Below, piece after piece: positions 8,301 through 17,488 of a DNA stretch of 35,053 nucleotides (the stretch's first letter is position 1; each line of letters begins with the position of its first letter). Below the pieces are notes generated by a model. It saw nothing but the letters and a program-made list of their open reading frames with translations, was not told the origin of the DNA and did not search any database. This DNA comes from Clostridia bacterium (GTDB lineage Bacteria > Bacillota > Clostridia > TANB77 > CAG-508): contig JAFRDD010000139.1 in NCBI GenBank assembly GCA_017404025.1, positions 1 to 35,053 on the forward strand. The letters are read 5' to 3'. The translations under genes were made by a program, and so were the position numbers.

Positions 8301-8863
8301 TGATGACTTGATAAGTAACACAAATGTTCAGGAGATTCATCTTCATGTCTAACTCTTACCATAAATTTACTTTGTCCTACACTTAATCCTTGAACTCTTA
8401 CTTTTAAATCGTTATCTTCTATAAAAACTCTTGCCTTACAAGTAGAATCTTCAAATTCAGTGGTTCCTGTACTTGGAATTAATGTTTGGTCATTTTCATT
8501 ATATAATTCCCAGTCCTCTCTTAAATCTGTATCTACAAAAAAGCTATCATATAAAAAATAGAATCCTCCTAACCCCCATAGTATTGGGTCTTTTATGCTC
8601 ATTTCTAATGTTGTTTTATTAGTTCCTCCCTTAGCCACAACAATCTCTACTTGTTTACTATTTTCTGGCTTAACTATATCTGGCTCTCTTGTAACAGCTT
8701 TTTGATTATTTTCATCACCATTTATACTTGCTAAACGAATATCACCTTTATCATTATTTTTACTTAGAATAGCTGTAATTGAAATTGCAATTATTAGTAT
8801 AATTCCAATAATTCCAAATGCAATTTTTCTATTTCTAGTTTTCCTTTGTTTTGAACTTAACAT
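5312..8863 (-). CDS. Sortase-anchored multi-domain surface protein
   Basis: A 1183-aa secreted protein. The N-terminus is basic, followed by a hydrophobic segment [20 protein letters not shown] (about 14-33). The C-terminus has IPNTG, a hydrophobic stretch and a KKYMKYKK tail, the classical LPXTG-like cell-wall sorting signal. Between lie about 550 residues of beta-rich extracellular sequence, a Pro/Thr-rich linker (about 590-650, encoded by the 48-nt repeat) and Ig-like modules, two of which open [12 protein letters not shown] or [12 protein letters not shown]. The DKTAP motif is common in bacterial Ig-like domains. Start: the ATG two codons downstream of the first is preferred because AAGGAGAG is 6 nt before it. 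No catalytic motif is seen; adhesion or a structural role is inference. Confidence 0.88.
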   Translation of the reverse strand: MLSSKQRKTRNRKIAFGIIGIILIIAISITAILSKNNDKGDIRLASINGDENNQKAVTREPDIVKPENSKQVEIVVAKGGTNKTTLEMSIKDPILWGLGGFYFLYDSFFVDTDLREDWELYNENDQTLIPSTGTTEFEDSTCKARVFIEDNDLKVRVQGLSVGQSKFMVRVRHEDESPEHLCYLSSHQFRVTINVRDDLIPSGAKVVHSNLTERDHEDSAGLVEYGKPTYVVMDNLNNIAKLEVGIEPTNPQTPTPDQEGYVFAYSSRWREWQQTAQSWVTVTCADENSNIFMITPKKAPDKIDGRQAFKIYVYTDSRQSSAGNATDGPFIITGDIVGAQDLVSISMKGLSEDSQTNEKWINKDSAECEVTFSSINGVSGFTKKSVYTSDGVGISDVEQNEQNSEKYTFNLQFTDDNDYNGEEVEVYIPAGKCQIIGTLGASDSRTNQKSNVIKFKVDRKSPVVDNVVAEQNGENIIVTFDITENNKFKSGTNDITGRDNIEWVKIGEQTISRYTLTNVQSNDPKVKKYKLEINNSDKLTGKFDFKLKPDSVAENGIQDVAGNGLVAYRYINDSRVQNKLVVSSAEGPEPTGTPITPTPGTPTTRPTGTPITPTPGTPTTRPTGTPVTPTPVTPTPGVPTTVTPTPGTQVQVQLEFKKESATGEKITPDSSRIVKTNGSVYVKASTNKNGVEAKLKITREGDTAKITENSVSEIQLTEEGKYIVQATTENASSNQYAIYIDKTAPTIAFSKSSDSITEARKMSIEIADNGGEGNISKTAQTGVNANKTYYFWGEEGYTAKDSDFTAQEDQYRGKFLTANTTINVPDKATGKWVLWIKTEDKVGNVKTENKLVDLGENNSEVIVNNLEAGTMNFYTVENENQQTYTAGTFTTKNVKMSLVTRDFAKDKISKETYKIARISKDGKNESYKLLAKTGENFEEKTAEEGKEYTEEVMLTEDGIYTITVSTTSSIDTSKTSTRQYLVKIDKTAPVITINSTENNGLKLNIEDAKYGVGLNASATRFIWARIDKDSNENVTASVNKVLANANMTAKDYLEAMLQNKAKLEQQGIYLAEVEAGEKLELPKVAGKYALYVYAEDKLGNGSIETSKEIKVEKTEEDSSDSIDDNGNPTKDTTKDSGKTTDKTTASKEIPNTGKATGIIAIIGVAVAVAFVSYKKYMKYKKIK
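6921..7095. repeat. 48-nt coding minisatellite (Pro/Thr linker)
   Basis: Two near-identical 48-nt units plus partial ones encode [16 protein letters not shown] and shorter TPTPG repeats in the surface protein. The DNA identity between units suggests recent expansion or homogenisation, so the linker length may vary between strains. Confidence 0.85.
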
Positions 8864-8901
8864 TTTCATCTCTCCTTCATAAATATTTATACCTACTTCT
8901 T

Positions 8902-8930
8902 ATAATACAAAATTCTATATTTTTTTACAA
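8902..8930 (-). promoter_or_regulatory. Putative sigma-A promoter of surface-protein gene
   Basis: Minus strand: TTGTAA, 17-nt spacer, TATTAT, about 40 nt upstream of the start codon at 8863. Confidence 0.6.
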
Positions 8931-8998
8931 GTATCATAATTATTGGTATCTTTTCAATTCTTACTCTTTCAAGTATTTGGTCTTTTATTACATTTTTA

Positions 8999-11900
8999 TT
9001 ACATTTTTATTACATTCTTATTATCTTTAGTTTGTTCTATCAATATTTTTGCTTTTTGTTTATCTTCTATAGAAACATCTTGTACCCTTGTTTTAACTGA
9101 AGATAGTTGAAGTTCCTTTTTTTCTTTTTCTTTAAATTGTGCTAATGTTTCTTCATAATACTCTTTTTCTAATCCTTTTTCATCAATTTCTGGATTAATT
9201 CTCGTTTCAATAATCTGCTTATTTTCATCTAATGCAATATACCATGAATTCCCATACACCAAACTAGCTATATTTGTAGCAGAAGTTCTTGTTCCATCTA
9301 TTTTTGACTTTATAACTGATATTTTTTGCTGTGTATCAATCCCATATGTTACGATTGCTTTTAATTTAGCTAATTTTTCATTTCTAATTTCTCTTTTCAT
9401 TTTTTCTTTATCTTTAATCTTTGAAATATGTGAATTCAAATCTAACTTATATTCTCCATTTATAAGTTCATCCAAAAATTGTTGGTGTTTTTCTGTTGTT
9501 TTTCCTTCAACAACTGCAGATATTAAACTTTTTAAATTCATCCTTTGTACTTCTTCATTCACTTCCGTTTTTTCCTGTTCATTTAAATCTTCAATTTGTT
9601 TTCCTTTTCTTAATTCAGCTGTTTTTCTTCTTAATTCATCACCAATAGATACATTCAAGGTCATTTTAGCTTTAGCTTTTATTTCTTCTTCTGTTATTTC
9701 TCTAAATAAAATTTCTGAAACTATTTTTTCTTTTTGTTCAGTACTTTTCATTCCTTTTTTCACTTTTTGTACTATTTCTGCTTCTATATTTTGCTGTGAA
9801 TCAATATTTTCTATAAAGGCATCATCTTCTTTTATTAACATTTTTTTATATAATGATATATCCACACCCTCATGTTCCAAAATTTCTAATTCATTAGCAT
9901 TTATTGTTCTATTTCTTATTTTTGTAAATAAATCATCAATTGAATTTATATTTTCATTATTGATTTTTCTAATATCAGAAATCAATATGCCTATTGCATT
10001 TCCTTCTTTTTGTTTTTTCCTATCTTTTGTTTTTTTATTTTTCACACTTTCTTCTGCTTTTTTTGCTAATTCTTGTTCAATATTAATATTATAGATTTCT
10101 GCTATCAAATCTATATCTTCACCACTGTATATTCTTAACTCTTCTTCTCTATTTTTTCTTAATTCCATTCTTAATTTATCTTTTTCCTCATCTGTAGCTT
10201 CATAAAGTCTAAAAGCTATATCTTCTCTTGTTTTTTCCAAATCTTTTTTTCTTTTCAAAAAAGCTTGTACCAATTTAATTTCAGGAACTTCAAGTTTTTC
10301 TTTTATTTGTCTTCTTCCAAAGTCCCATTCTTGTTTTCTTTCTCCCATATGTAAATTTAAACACTCAATTAACTTATCTGGATTCCCATTACATTTTTCA
10401 TTAAACCATGTTAATAATTTATCTCCTGTTAAAATTTCATTTTCTACTCTAGCTACTAAAACAACATTATCACTTTCTAAATTATTATACATATCCTCGT
10501 ACACTTTATATTCACTTTCTGTATAAGCTTGAAAATACTTTGGTAAAACAATCTTATCACTTATATTTAATCTTGAATCTTCTTCAACATGTAAATCTGT
10601 CATAAAAACAATATCTATACTTCCATTAGAATCTTGTATTGCTTTTTTAGCTATTTCAACTAATAAATCATTTACTTCTTCTTTTTTACCTCCATTTGCT
10701 GTCTCATAACTATGTAACATTAAACAATTTCCATTTACCAAAAAGGGGGTTCCCATATATATAGTACCATCGTTTATATCTTCACATCTAAGCACTCCAC
10801 CATATGGTGTTGTTAAACAATATTGTAAAAGTGAATATTCGTTTTTTGCCGAATTATCTGCAGTCCCATTAGGTCTAAAGCAACAATCAGTATCATATCC
10901 AAATAAAATTGCACTTTTTTCTTGAGGATGTAATACGTGTGCATATATGTTTTCATCTTCATTTTTCAAAGAAAAATTTGGATATTTTTTCACAGCAGAT
11001 CGTTCATCCATTTTCTTAGCAAGTTCATACCCACGTTGACGAGTTTTTGCATTAGAAGAAGTGAATTTTGTATCTATTCCTATTCTTTCAGATCCTTTTA
11101 TTAATTCAAATTCTTGTGCAGATGCATTATTAGGAATTGGACTATTTAAAACTTTACCAGCATTAACTATTTCTCTAAAGCTATTTTTTCTAACCTCTAT
11201 TCCATCATTTATTATGCTATTAGCTTTTTTTCTTTGCATATATTCCTTTATTCCATACCAATTTTCCATTATTACAGTCATGGAATCTATTAATGGCCTA
11301 TAATCTAAATAATGTTCGCCCAAAATCTTATTTTTTTCGTCAAAATTTTCTAATAATATTTGTTTTAAATCATCTGGTATTTTCATTTTGCTTAATTCAC
11401 TCATTTTGTTTTGTGTTCCTATAAAAATATTAGCTAACAAACTAGGGTCTTCTAAATCTTCTAATAACTCTGCTAATAAAAAACTATTTTCTTCTTGAAA
11501 ACTTTCTCTACATGCGCCCCATACATATGTTTTTCTAATATCATCTAAGCTATTAAATACTTCTAACTTTTTTTCTATTGGCAACATTGTAGATAACCAT
11601 ATTTTTTCTATATTATCATTATTATCTATTGTCATTAATTTGTCTATTAACAAATCAATATTTTCACTTTGTATATTTTCTTCTAACCCATACCATATAT
11701 TTCCAAAATTCCTATGATCTACTTTTTTAATTATATCTCTTATCAGTGTACTATTATTCATGAACGTATCATAATCTATACCTTGTATTAACCTTACTTT
11801 TGCAAATTCATCTTTGGTATTATTTAAAATAATTGGAAATATGTAAGAATAATTATCTTTTATTTCTTTTTCTGTAATCTCCCATATATTGCAAAACGAT

Positions 11901-12280
11901 TGACTTTGCGCAAATTTGTCTATTATTAACGAAAAAATCTCTGAATTTTCTTTTCTAATGTCTGGACCTACTTTTTTCCAAATTGTATATACTTTTTCAA
12001 AATTTGTTTCCTGATCTATTAGTTTTTTTAGTGCCTTTTCAACAATACTCTTATCTGTTTGATGTATTAATTCACCAGCATAATCATAATCTAATTTTTT
12101 AATTATTTCAGAAAATAATTTTCTATTTGCTTTATGTATTTGTGGATCAGCATCCTTCCACATTAAATAAAGCTTTAGTTGGTCTCCCTGTTCAATAAGT
12201 TTTTTTAATCCCGCGGTGAATTCTTTATTTTCTTTATATTTTGCATATGTAGTTTTTATTCCTTTTATAACTTTTTTCAT
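8999..12280 (-). CDS. Large protein of unknown function with helical repeats
   Basis: I do not recognise a named family for the whole 1093-aa protein. The N-terminal third (residues 35-270) contains a degenerate repeat of about 32 residues with the pattern W-x6-I-x3-N-x3-(L/I)-(I/F)-x2-(I/L)-I, for example WKKVGPDIRKENSEIFSLII at 101-120 and WYGLEENIQSENIDLLIDKL at 196-215. This suggests an alpha-helical solenoid. A compact globular part follows (about 390-570) with DTDCCFRPNGTA (463-474), a GVLRCED strand and NGNCLMLHSYE (517-527). This arrangement resembles acetyltransferase-like domains with a CC motif, but that is a loose impression. Residues 640-1093 are rich in Lys/Glu and coiled-coil-like. 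There is no signal peptide, so it is likely cytoplasmic. ATG at 12280 follows TAGGAG. The stop lies in a triple ATTACATTTTT repeat. Confidence 0.85.
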   Translation of the reverse strand: MKKVIKGIKTTYAKYKENKEFTAGLKKLIEQGDQLKLYLMWKDADPQIHKANRKLFSEIIKKLDYDYAGELIHQTDKSIVEKALKKLIDQETNFEKVYTIWKKVGPDIRKENSEIFSLIIDKFAQSQSFCNIWEITEKEIKDNYSYIFPIILNNTKDEFAKVRLIQGIDYDTFMNNSTLIRDIIKKVDHRNFGNIWYGLEENIQSENIDLLIDKLMTIDNNDNIEKIWLSTMLPIEKKLEVFNSLDDIRKTYVWGACRESFQEENSFLLAELLEDLEDPSLLANIFIGTQNKMSELSKMKIPDDLKQILLENFDEKNKILGEHYLDYRPLIDSMTVIMENWYGIKEYMQRKKANSIINDGIEVRKNSFREIVNAGKVLNSPIPNNASAQEFELIKGSERIGIDTKFTSSNAKTRQRGYELAKKMDERSAVKKYPNFSLKNEDENIYAHVLHPQEKSAILFGYDTDCCFRPNGTADNSAKNEYSLLQYCLTTPYGGVLRCEDINDGTIYMGTPFLVNGNCLMLHSYETANGGKKEEVNDLLVEIAKKAIQDSNGSIDIVFMTDLHVEEDSRLNISDKIVLPKYFQAYTESEYKVYEDMYNNLESDNVVLVARVENEILTGDKLLTWFNEKCNGNPDKLIECLNLHMGERKQEWDFGRRQIKEKLEVPEIKLVQAFLKRKKDLEKTREDIAFRLYEATDEEKDKLRMELRKNREEELRIYSGEDIDLIAEIYNINIEQELAKKAEESVKNKKTKDRKKQKEGNAIGILISDIRKINNENINSIDDLFTKIRNRTINANELEILEHEGVDISLYKKMLIKEDDAFIENIDSQQNIEAEIVQKVKKGMKSTEQKEKIVSEILFREITEEEIKAKAKMTLNVSIGDELRRKTAELRKGKQIEDLNEQEKTEVNEEVQRMNLKSLISAVVEGKTTEKHQQFLDELINGEYKLDLNSHISKIKDKEKMKREIRNEKLAKLKAIVTYGIDTQQKISVIKSKIDGTRTSATNIASLVYGNSWYIALDENKQIIETRINPEIDEKGLEKEYYEETLAQFKEKEKKELQLSSVKTRVQDVSIEDKQKAKILIEQTKDNKNVIKM

Positions 12281-12365
12281 AATTTTCTCCTATTATATCA
12301 ATAATACCATATTTGACTTATATTTTTATTACAAATATATTAAGTTTATTTATCAATTATATTAC

Positions 12366-12396
12366 AAAAAAATGAAGCCTTTATCAGACTTCATCT
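12366..12396 (-). terminator. Terminator of prmC-whiA-hemW-ddl
   Basis: Minus strand: ATGAAG / CTTCAT stem with an 11-nt loop followed by seven T, just after the ddl stop. Confidence 0.75.
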
Positions 12397-12405
12397 TAAT
12401 ATTAT

Positions 12406-13455
12406 TTAATTATTTTTTAAAGCTAATTCCACTAATTCATCTAACAAATCACTATATTTTAATCCACTATACTCCCAAAGTTTTGGATACATACTAATAT
12501 TTGTAAATCCTGGCAATGTATTTATTTCATTAATATAAATTTCATTGTTTACAGTATTTACAAAAAAATCAACTCTTGAAAAACCTTTTCCATCTATTGC
12601 TTTAAATGCCTTAATTGCTGTTTTTCTTACTTTTTCTGTTAGCTCGTTACTAATATTAGCAGGTATTGTAAGTTTTGATTCTGCATTATTATATTTCGCA
12701 TCATATGTGTAGAAATCTTCTGCTGGTGCTATTTCTCCCAAAACAGATGCTTTTACATCTTCATTTCCTAAAACTGAACATTCCACTTCTTTTCCAACAA
12801 TATTTTCTTCAATTAATATTTTGTTATCAAATGTAGATGCATATTCTATATATTTTTCAAGTTCTTCAATATTTTTAGCTTTGTTTATTCCAACTGATGA
12901 ACCTGAATTAGAAGGTTTTATAAACATTGGATATGCTATTTTTTCTTGTATTTTTTTACAAATATTCTGAATATTATCTTTTATTTCATTAAATTGTTCA
13001 TCAATATATATGTATTTATTATTATCTTTTCTGATGTATACATATTTTGCTTGCTTTATATTTGCCTTTTCAAATATTATTTTACTATACACTTTATCCA
13101 TTGCAATTGAAGAAGCAAGCACCCCTGGTCCAACATAAGGTATTTTTAACAATTCTAATAACCCTTGAATTGTACCATCTTCTCCATATTTTCCGTGTAA
13201 AATCGGAAATACTAGATCACATTTTTTTAAGTAACTATATATATCATTTATTTTTTCAAGATTATTATCTAAAATTGCTGACTCTTTTGATATTTCTCTA
13301 AAATTGTACCATTCTCCATTTTTATCTATATATATAGGAAAAATTTCATATTTTTCTTTGTTTAAGTTTTTTAGTATAGAATAACCTGATGCAATAGAAA
13401 CCTCATGTTCTGTTGACATTCCTCCAAAAATAACACCTAATTTTAATTTACTCAC
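12406..13455 (-). CDS. ddl: D-alanine--D-alanine ligase
   Basis: ATP-grasp ligase making D-Ala-D-Ala for peptidoglycan. Seen: GGMSTEHEVSIASG (11-24), LHGKYGEDGTIQGLLE (about 83-98), FIKPSNSGSSVGINKAK (about 178-194), FYTYDAKYNNAESK in the omega loop (about 249-262) and NEINTLPGFTNISMYPKLWE near the end. The tyrosine-containing omega loop fits a D-Ala-D-Ala rather than a VanA-type D-Ala-D-Lac ligase. Length (349 aa) is normal. It is the last gene after hemW, with a 43-nt gap containing a GGAGGA ribosome site. Confidence 0.96.
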   Translation of the reverse strand: MSKLKLGVIFGGMSTEHEVSIASGYSILKNLNKEKYEIFPIYIDKNGEWYNFREISKESAILDNNLEKINDIYSYLKKCDLVFPILHGKYGEDGTIQGLLELLKIPYVGPGVLASSIAMDKVYSKIIFEKANIKQAKYVYIRKDNNKYIYIDEQFNEIKDNIQNICKKIQEKIAYPMFIKPSNSGSSVGINKAKNIEELEKYIEYASTFDNKILIEENIVGKEVECSVLGNEDVKASVLGEIAPAEDFYTYDAKYNNAESKLTIPANISNELTEKVRKTAIKAFKAIDGKGFSRVDFFVNTVNNEIYINEINTLPGFTNISMYPKLWEYSGLKYSDLLDELVELALKNN

Positions 13456-13498
13456 AACTCATCCTCCATTATCCTTTTTTTAATTATATGAATTTTTT

Positions 13499-14632
13499 CT
13501 ATACAAATTCCTCCCAAACTAAATTTGCAAAATCTAATCCTTTATTTGTAAGTTTTATAGTGTCTCCATCTATTATAATTAATTCTTCATCAACTAATTT
13601 TTCTAATTCTTTTCTAAATAAATAAATTGGATTATCATTAAATTTTTCTTTGAATTTTGTAATTGAAATTCCATTTATTTTTCTTAATCCAAGTAGCATA
13701 TACTCTTTTTTCATATCTTCTTTTAATTGAACTTCTTGGATTGTTTTTTTAGTAAAATCTTGTATATATTCTTCTAAGTTTTGTGAATTTGAATATCGTT
13801 TAAAATCTAAATATGAATGTGCAGCTACACCTAATCCTATATATTCTTTTTGTTCCCAACAATTCAAATTATGTTTTGATTCTTTTCCATTTTTTGCAAA
13901 ATTAGAAATTTCATAATGCTTATATCCATTCAATTCCAGTGTATCTTTCACATACCAATACATTTGTCTTTCTAACTCTTCACTTGGCAATTTCATCATT
14001 CCATTTTCCACATATTGGTAAATGATTGTGGATTCTTCTAATATCAACGAATACACAGAAATATGATTTGGATTCAATTCTATTATTTTTCCTAAACTTT
14101 CTTTCAAATCATTAATAGACTGATTTGGAAGTCCTAACATTAAATCTACATTTATATTATCAAATCCTACTTCTTTAGCATTTTTATAATTTTCTAAAAA
14201 ATCCTCATAATTATGTATTCTTCCGATTTCTTTTAATATTCTATCACTTGTACTTTGAAGGCCTATACTCAATCTGTTAATTCCATTTTTTCTATACTCA
14301 TATAATTTTTCTTTATTTACAGTTCCTGGATTAACTTCTAATGTAATTTCTATATCTTCAAATTTTGTAGAATTATTTTTTATTTTTGATTTTATTTCAT
14401 CTATTATTTTAATAATATATTTACTCTCAATAAATGAAGGCGTTCCTCCTCCTATGTATATTGTAGTAACATTATATTTTTCAAAATTATATGTATTTAG
14501 TTCTTTTATAAGTGTTTCTATATATTTTTCTATTTTGTCACATTTATCTGAAAATGAAACAAAATCACAATAGTAGCATTTTCTTTTACAAAATGGTATA
14601 TGTACATATATTCCCAATTCTTTTTGTTCCAT
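13499..14632 (-). CDS. hemW: Radical SAM heme chaperone HemW (HemN-like)
   Basis: Radical SAM protein of the HemN-like family, now regarded as a heme chaperone rather than a coproporphyrinogen oxidase. Seen: IYVHIPFCKRKCYYCDFVSF (8-27) with the CxxxCxxC cluster motif; the following residue is Asp-Phe as in HemW. The SAM-binding IYIGGGTPSF (58-67) and LEVNPGTVN (98-106) are present. The C-terminal HemN-type domain is complete. Length is 377 aa. The start ATG lies directly next to the whiA stop, suggesting translational coupling. Confidence 0.92.
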   Translation of the reverse strand: MEQKELGIYVHIPFCKRKCYYCDFVSFSDKCDKIEKYIETLIKELNTYNFEKYNVTTIYIGGGTPSFIESKYIIKIIDEIKSKIKNNSTKFEDIEITLEVNPGTVNKEKLYEYRKNGINRLSIGLQSTSDRILKEIGRIHNYEDFLENYKNAKEVGFDNINVDLMLGLPNQSINDLKESLGKIIELNPNHISVYSLILEESTIIYQYVENGMMKLPSEELERQMYWYVKDTLELNGYKHYEISNFAKNGKESKHNLNCWEQKEYIGLGVAAHSYLDFKRYSNSQNLEEYIQDFTKKTIQEVQLKEDMKKEYMLLGLRKINGISITKFKEKFNDNPIYLFRKELEKLVDEELIIIDGDTIKLTNKGLDFANLVWEEFV

Positions 14633-15508
14633 TTAATTCTCCTCGTTTGCTATTTCTATTAATTTTTTTAATCTATAATTAACTCCCGATTTCCCAACAG
14701 GTTTTTTTAATAATTTTCCAAGTTCTGAAAGTGGCATATCTGGATTCTCTAATCTTAAATTTGCTATTTCTTTCAAATTATTATCTAATTTATTAAATTT
14801 TTTACTTTTTTGTAATTTTTTTATTGCATTAATTTGTTCAATAGAAGCATTTAATGTTTTATTTAAATTTGCAGTTTCACAATTTACTAATCTATTTATT
14901 TTTCCTCTCATTTCTCTTTCAATTCTAATATCCTCAAATTTTAGAACAGCACTATTGGCTCCAATCAAAGCTAATAACTTTGAAATTTCTTCACCTTCTT
15001 TTAAATATAAAGAATATTTATTTCCTTTGTCTAATATTTTAAAACTAATATCAAATATTTTCGAATTTTCTAATATATATTGCATATTTTCTTTATTTAA
15101 AAACGATATTTCTAAATGATATTTATTTTGTGGATTGTTAACTGAACCAGAGCCTAAAAAACATCCTCTGATAACCGCTTTTAGTTCTTCCTCTTGGATT
15201 TTTTCTTTTTTTATTATTATTTCTTCATTAGCCATATCAATAATTTCTAAAATCTCTTCAACTTTCATTGAAATAATAAAATTTTTTCCTTCTATGTTTA
15301 TCTCGAAATTTATATTAGAATTATTTAATAATTTTGAAAAACGATTAATATTATATTCATTTTCAGTTGCATATCGTATATATTTTTTCTTAAAGATACT
15401 TGTATTTGAAGATATTAAATATCCAATCAATTCATATTTTACTTGAATTTTATTTGCTAAATTTTTTAGTTTACTTAACTCTTCTTTTGTATCTTGTGAG
15501 AATGACAT
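14633..15508 (-). CDS. whiA: DNA-binding protein WhiA
   Basis: WhiA proteins join an N-terminal LAGLIDADG-endonuclease-like domain to a C-terminal helix-turn-helix. In Actinobacteria they control sporulation, in Firmicutes division and chromosome segregation. Seen: MSFSQDTKEELSK start, IRGCFLGSGSVNNPQNKYHLEI (about 110-131, the LAGLIDADG-like core) and the C-terminal helix-turn-helix ANLRLENPDMPLSELGKLL...KSGVNYRLKKL. The ATG at 15508 is chosen over an in-frame GTG three codons earlier because the family begins MSF. The start region overlaps the prmC stop. In most Firmicutes whiA follows rapZ/yvcK; here it sits between prmC and hemW. Confidence 0.92.
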   Translation of the reverse strand: MSFSQDTKEELSKLKNLANKIQVKYELIGYLISSNTSIFKKKYIRYATENEYNINRFSKLLNNSNINFEINIEGKNFIISMKVEEILEIIDMANEEIIIKKEKIQEEELKAVIRGCFLGSGSVNNPQNKYHLEISFLNKENMQYILENSKIFDISFKILDKGNKYSLYLKEGEEISKLLALIGANSAVLKFEDIRIEREMRGKINRLVNCETANLNKTLNASIEQINAIKKLQKSKKFNKLDNNLKEIANLRLENPDMPLSELGKLLKKPVGKSGVNYRLKKLIEIANEEN

Positions 15509-15509
15509 A

Positions 15510-16358
15510 TTAATCACCGACCTTTGTTATTACTATTCTATCATTTCCATATAAATCTTTTTTTGAATATGTATTTACATATTGTTTTTCATTTTTTATT
15601 AATTTTTCTACTTCTTCTCTTTCATCAAATCCTATTTCTAAAGCTAAATACCCTCCATATTTTAAATATAAATATGAATTTTTCACTATTTTTCTATAAA
15701 AATCTAATCCATCCATTCCTCCATCTAATGCAATTATTGGCTCTTTTTGTACTTCTTTATTTAATTTTTTTATTTCTTCTTTTTTTATGTATGGCGGATT
15801 GGATACAATTATATCAAATTTTATGTTTTTTATTTGTTCAAACAAATCTGATTTCATAAATGTAATTTGATTTTCTACATTATTTATTTTGGCATTTTTT
15901 TTTGCTACCATTAAAGCTTTTGGACTAATATCTATTGCTATAATTTCAGCTTCTGGCATGTATTTTGCAATAGATATCCCGATTGCACCACTTCCTGTAC
16001 ATAAATCTAGGATTTTTTTGCTATGATTTATTTTAGCAATTTTCATAACTTCTTCTACAAGTATTTCTGTGTCTTGTCTTGGTATTAGTACATTTTCATC
16101 CACATAAAAATTCATCTTCATGAATTCTTTTATATGTGTTATATGTTCAATAGGTGTTCCTAATTTTACTTTTAATATATTTTCGAAATATTTTTTAGCA
16201 ATTGTTTCTGTAATTTTTTCTGTATCGTGAACTATTAAATATTGTCTTGGCTTATTTAATATGTCTTGTAACAATAGTCTTGCTTTTAATTTTGGACTAT
16301 CTAGGTTTTCTCCTTTTAGCATTATCGTTCCTTTTTCTAATGCTTCTTTTATTGTCAT
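15510..16358 (-). CDS. prmC: Release factor glutamine methyltransferase PrmC
   Basis: Methylates the Gln of the GGQ motif in peptide-chain release factors RF1/RF2. Seen: N-terminal helical domain, YVDENVLIPRQDTEILVEE (about 88-106), SAM-binding LDLCTGSGAIGI (about 117-128) and the catalytic DIIVSNPPYIKKEE (about 180-193). Length is 282 aa. First gene of the prmC-whiA-hemW-ddl unit, with a promoter at 16385-16413. prmC normally follows prfA; prfA is not in this window. Confidence 0.95.
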   Translation of the reverse strand: MTIKEALEKGTIMLKGENLDSPKLKARLLLQDILNKPRQYLIVHDTEKITETIAKKYFENILKVKLGTPIEHITHIKEFMKMNFYVDENVLIPRQDTEILVEEVMKIAKINHSKKILDLCTGSGAIGISIAKYMPEAEIIAIDISPKALMVAKKNAKINNVENQITFMKSDLFEQIKNIKFDIIVSNPPYIKKEEIKKLNKEVQKEPIIALDGGMDGLDFYRKIVKNSYLYLKYGGYLALEIGFDEREEVEKLIKNEKQYVNTYSKKDLYGNDRIVITKVGD

Positions 16359-16384
16359 TTTAACACCTACTTTCTTTTATATGG

Positions 16385-16413
16385 ATTGTATCATAAATAA
16401 AAAAAACAAGCAA
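16385..16413 (-). promoter_or_regulatory. Sigma-A promoter of prmC operon
   Basis: Minus strand: TTGCTT, 17-nt spacer, TACAAT, about 25 nt upstream of the prmC ATG. It starts immediately downstream of the 6S RNA terminator. Confidence 0.75.
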
Positions 16414-16427
16414 TAAAAAAAGCATAA

Positions 16428-16619
16428 AAAAACCCCGCCTTAGCCGTAGATGTCTCGAATTTTTAAGGACCTGCTCCTAAAAACAGGTGGGTTGCTACCT
16501 AAATACTTATGGGCTTCTCACTATTAAAGCTGTGAGCTTGCACGCCATATTCAGAGTTAAGCTCCCTCTTATAACTTGTAGGTTCTAAAAATTCTGTCAA
16601 TACGCACTACGCAGGGATT
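16428..16619 (-). ncRNA. ssrS: 6S RNA
   Basis: About 190 nt. The 5' end (CCCTGCGTAGTGCGTA) and 3' end (TACGGCTAAGGCGGGG) pair to form the long, interrupted closing stem typical of 6S RNA. The middle holds GTGAGAAGCCCATAAG and an internal stem-loop CACCTG...CAGGT. The GAGAAGCC segment, its position before the 3' stem and the overall order match Escherichia coli 6S RNA. GGCGGGG followed by seven T acts as terminator. 6S RNA mimics an open promoter and sequesters the housekeeping RNA polymerase in stationary phase. Boundaries are approximate. The stretch has no reading frame. Confidence 0.82.
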
Positions 16620-16817
16620 TTTTATTCTTTTCTTAATTTATATATATATTACTATATTTTCTTTTGCTTTGCAAATAATCTTTCTTCTGATTTCATTTAT
16701 TTATCTGTTATTGAGTTATTATATCTCATTTTATATATTTTATTCTCTTTTTTTTTGATTTTTTCATATTTGATTTTTACAAAAAAACATGCTATAATAA
16801 AATAAATTTGTGAGAAA

Positions 16818-16879
16818 TTTTCAAGAGGGACGGTCCTTTTTGAAAAATTTTTTTCAACAGGGACGGTCCTTTTTGAAAA
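16818..16879 (+). repeat. Direct pair of 29-nt GGGACGG palindromes
   Basis: Units 16818-16846 and 16851-16879 have the same orientation, with a 4-nt spacer (period 33). Arms are TTTTCAA and TTGAAAA around GGGACGGTCC; the two differ only next to the core (GA versus CA). The second unit ends at the first base before the plsC stop triplet. Together with the 6S RNA this accounts for the long gene-free stretch 16359-16879; the rest (about 16640-16810) is plain A/T-rich sequence. Confidence 0.93.
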
Positions 16880-17485
16880 TTATTTGGTAAGTTTTATTAT
16901 TTCTTCCATTATTGTTTCTGTTACTTTGTCTAATGTTTCTTTATCTTTACTGCCTTTGTATTCACTAAAATCTAGTGGTTTTCCATATGTAATAGTAACT
17001 TTTCTATTACCTTTTTCTCCACCTTTTATACCACATGGCACAACAGGAGCTCCGCTTCTTAATGCAAAAAATGCAGCTCCATCTTTTACTTTTTCACCTT
17101 TAGCTAAGCCATTTCTAGTTCCTTCTGGGAATAATGCTAAACAGTCACCATTTTTTAATGTTTGTAAAGATTCTTTTAATGCTTTAACTTCTTTTGAATC
17201 TCTTTTTACTAATATTGCATCAAAGACTTTTCCTAAAAATGCAAAAAATTTGTTTTTTGTAAGCTCTTCTTTGGCTAGAAATCTTGTATATCTTCCACAT
17301 GTTACTTCCATTAATGGAGGGTCCAAAAAGCTTCTATGATTTCCACAAATAATTACAGGCCCAGTTTTTGGTATATTTTCTTTTCCAACTACTTTTGCTC
17401 TATGAACAATTTTGCAATATGCATATAAATCAAATTTTACTATTCCTCGAAGTATTGTTTTGAAAAAATTTTTCAATTTATCCAC
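16880..17485 (-). CDS. plsC: 1-acyl-sn-glycerol-3-phosphate acyltransferase
   Basis: Acylates lysophosphatidic acid to phosphatidic acid at the membrane. Seen: CGNHRSFLDPPLM (about 47-59) with the HX4D catalytic motif, FPEGTRNGLAKG (about 118-129) with the EGTR substrate motif, and PVVPCGIKG (about 145-153). Length (201 aa) is typical of short Firmicute PlsC. It starts 4 nt downstream of the cmk stop, so the two are co-transcribed. The C-terminus EEIIKLTK looks natural; the stop abuts a palindromic unit. Confidence 0.94.
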   Translation of the reverse strand: MDKLKNFFKTILRGIVKFDLYAYCKIVHRAKVVGKENIPKTGPVIICGNHRSFLDPPLMEVTCGRYTRFLAKEELTKNKFFAFLGKVFDAILVKRDSKEVKALKESLQTLKNGDCLALFPEGTRNGLAKGEKVKDGAAFFALRSGAPVVPCGIKGGEKGNRKVTITYGKPLDFSEYKGSKDKETLDKVTETIMEEIIKLTK

Positions 17486-17488
17486 TCC

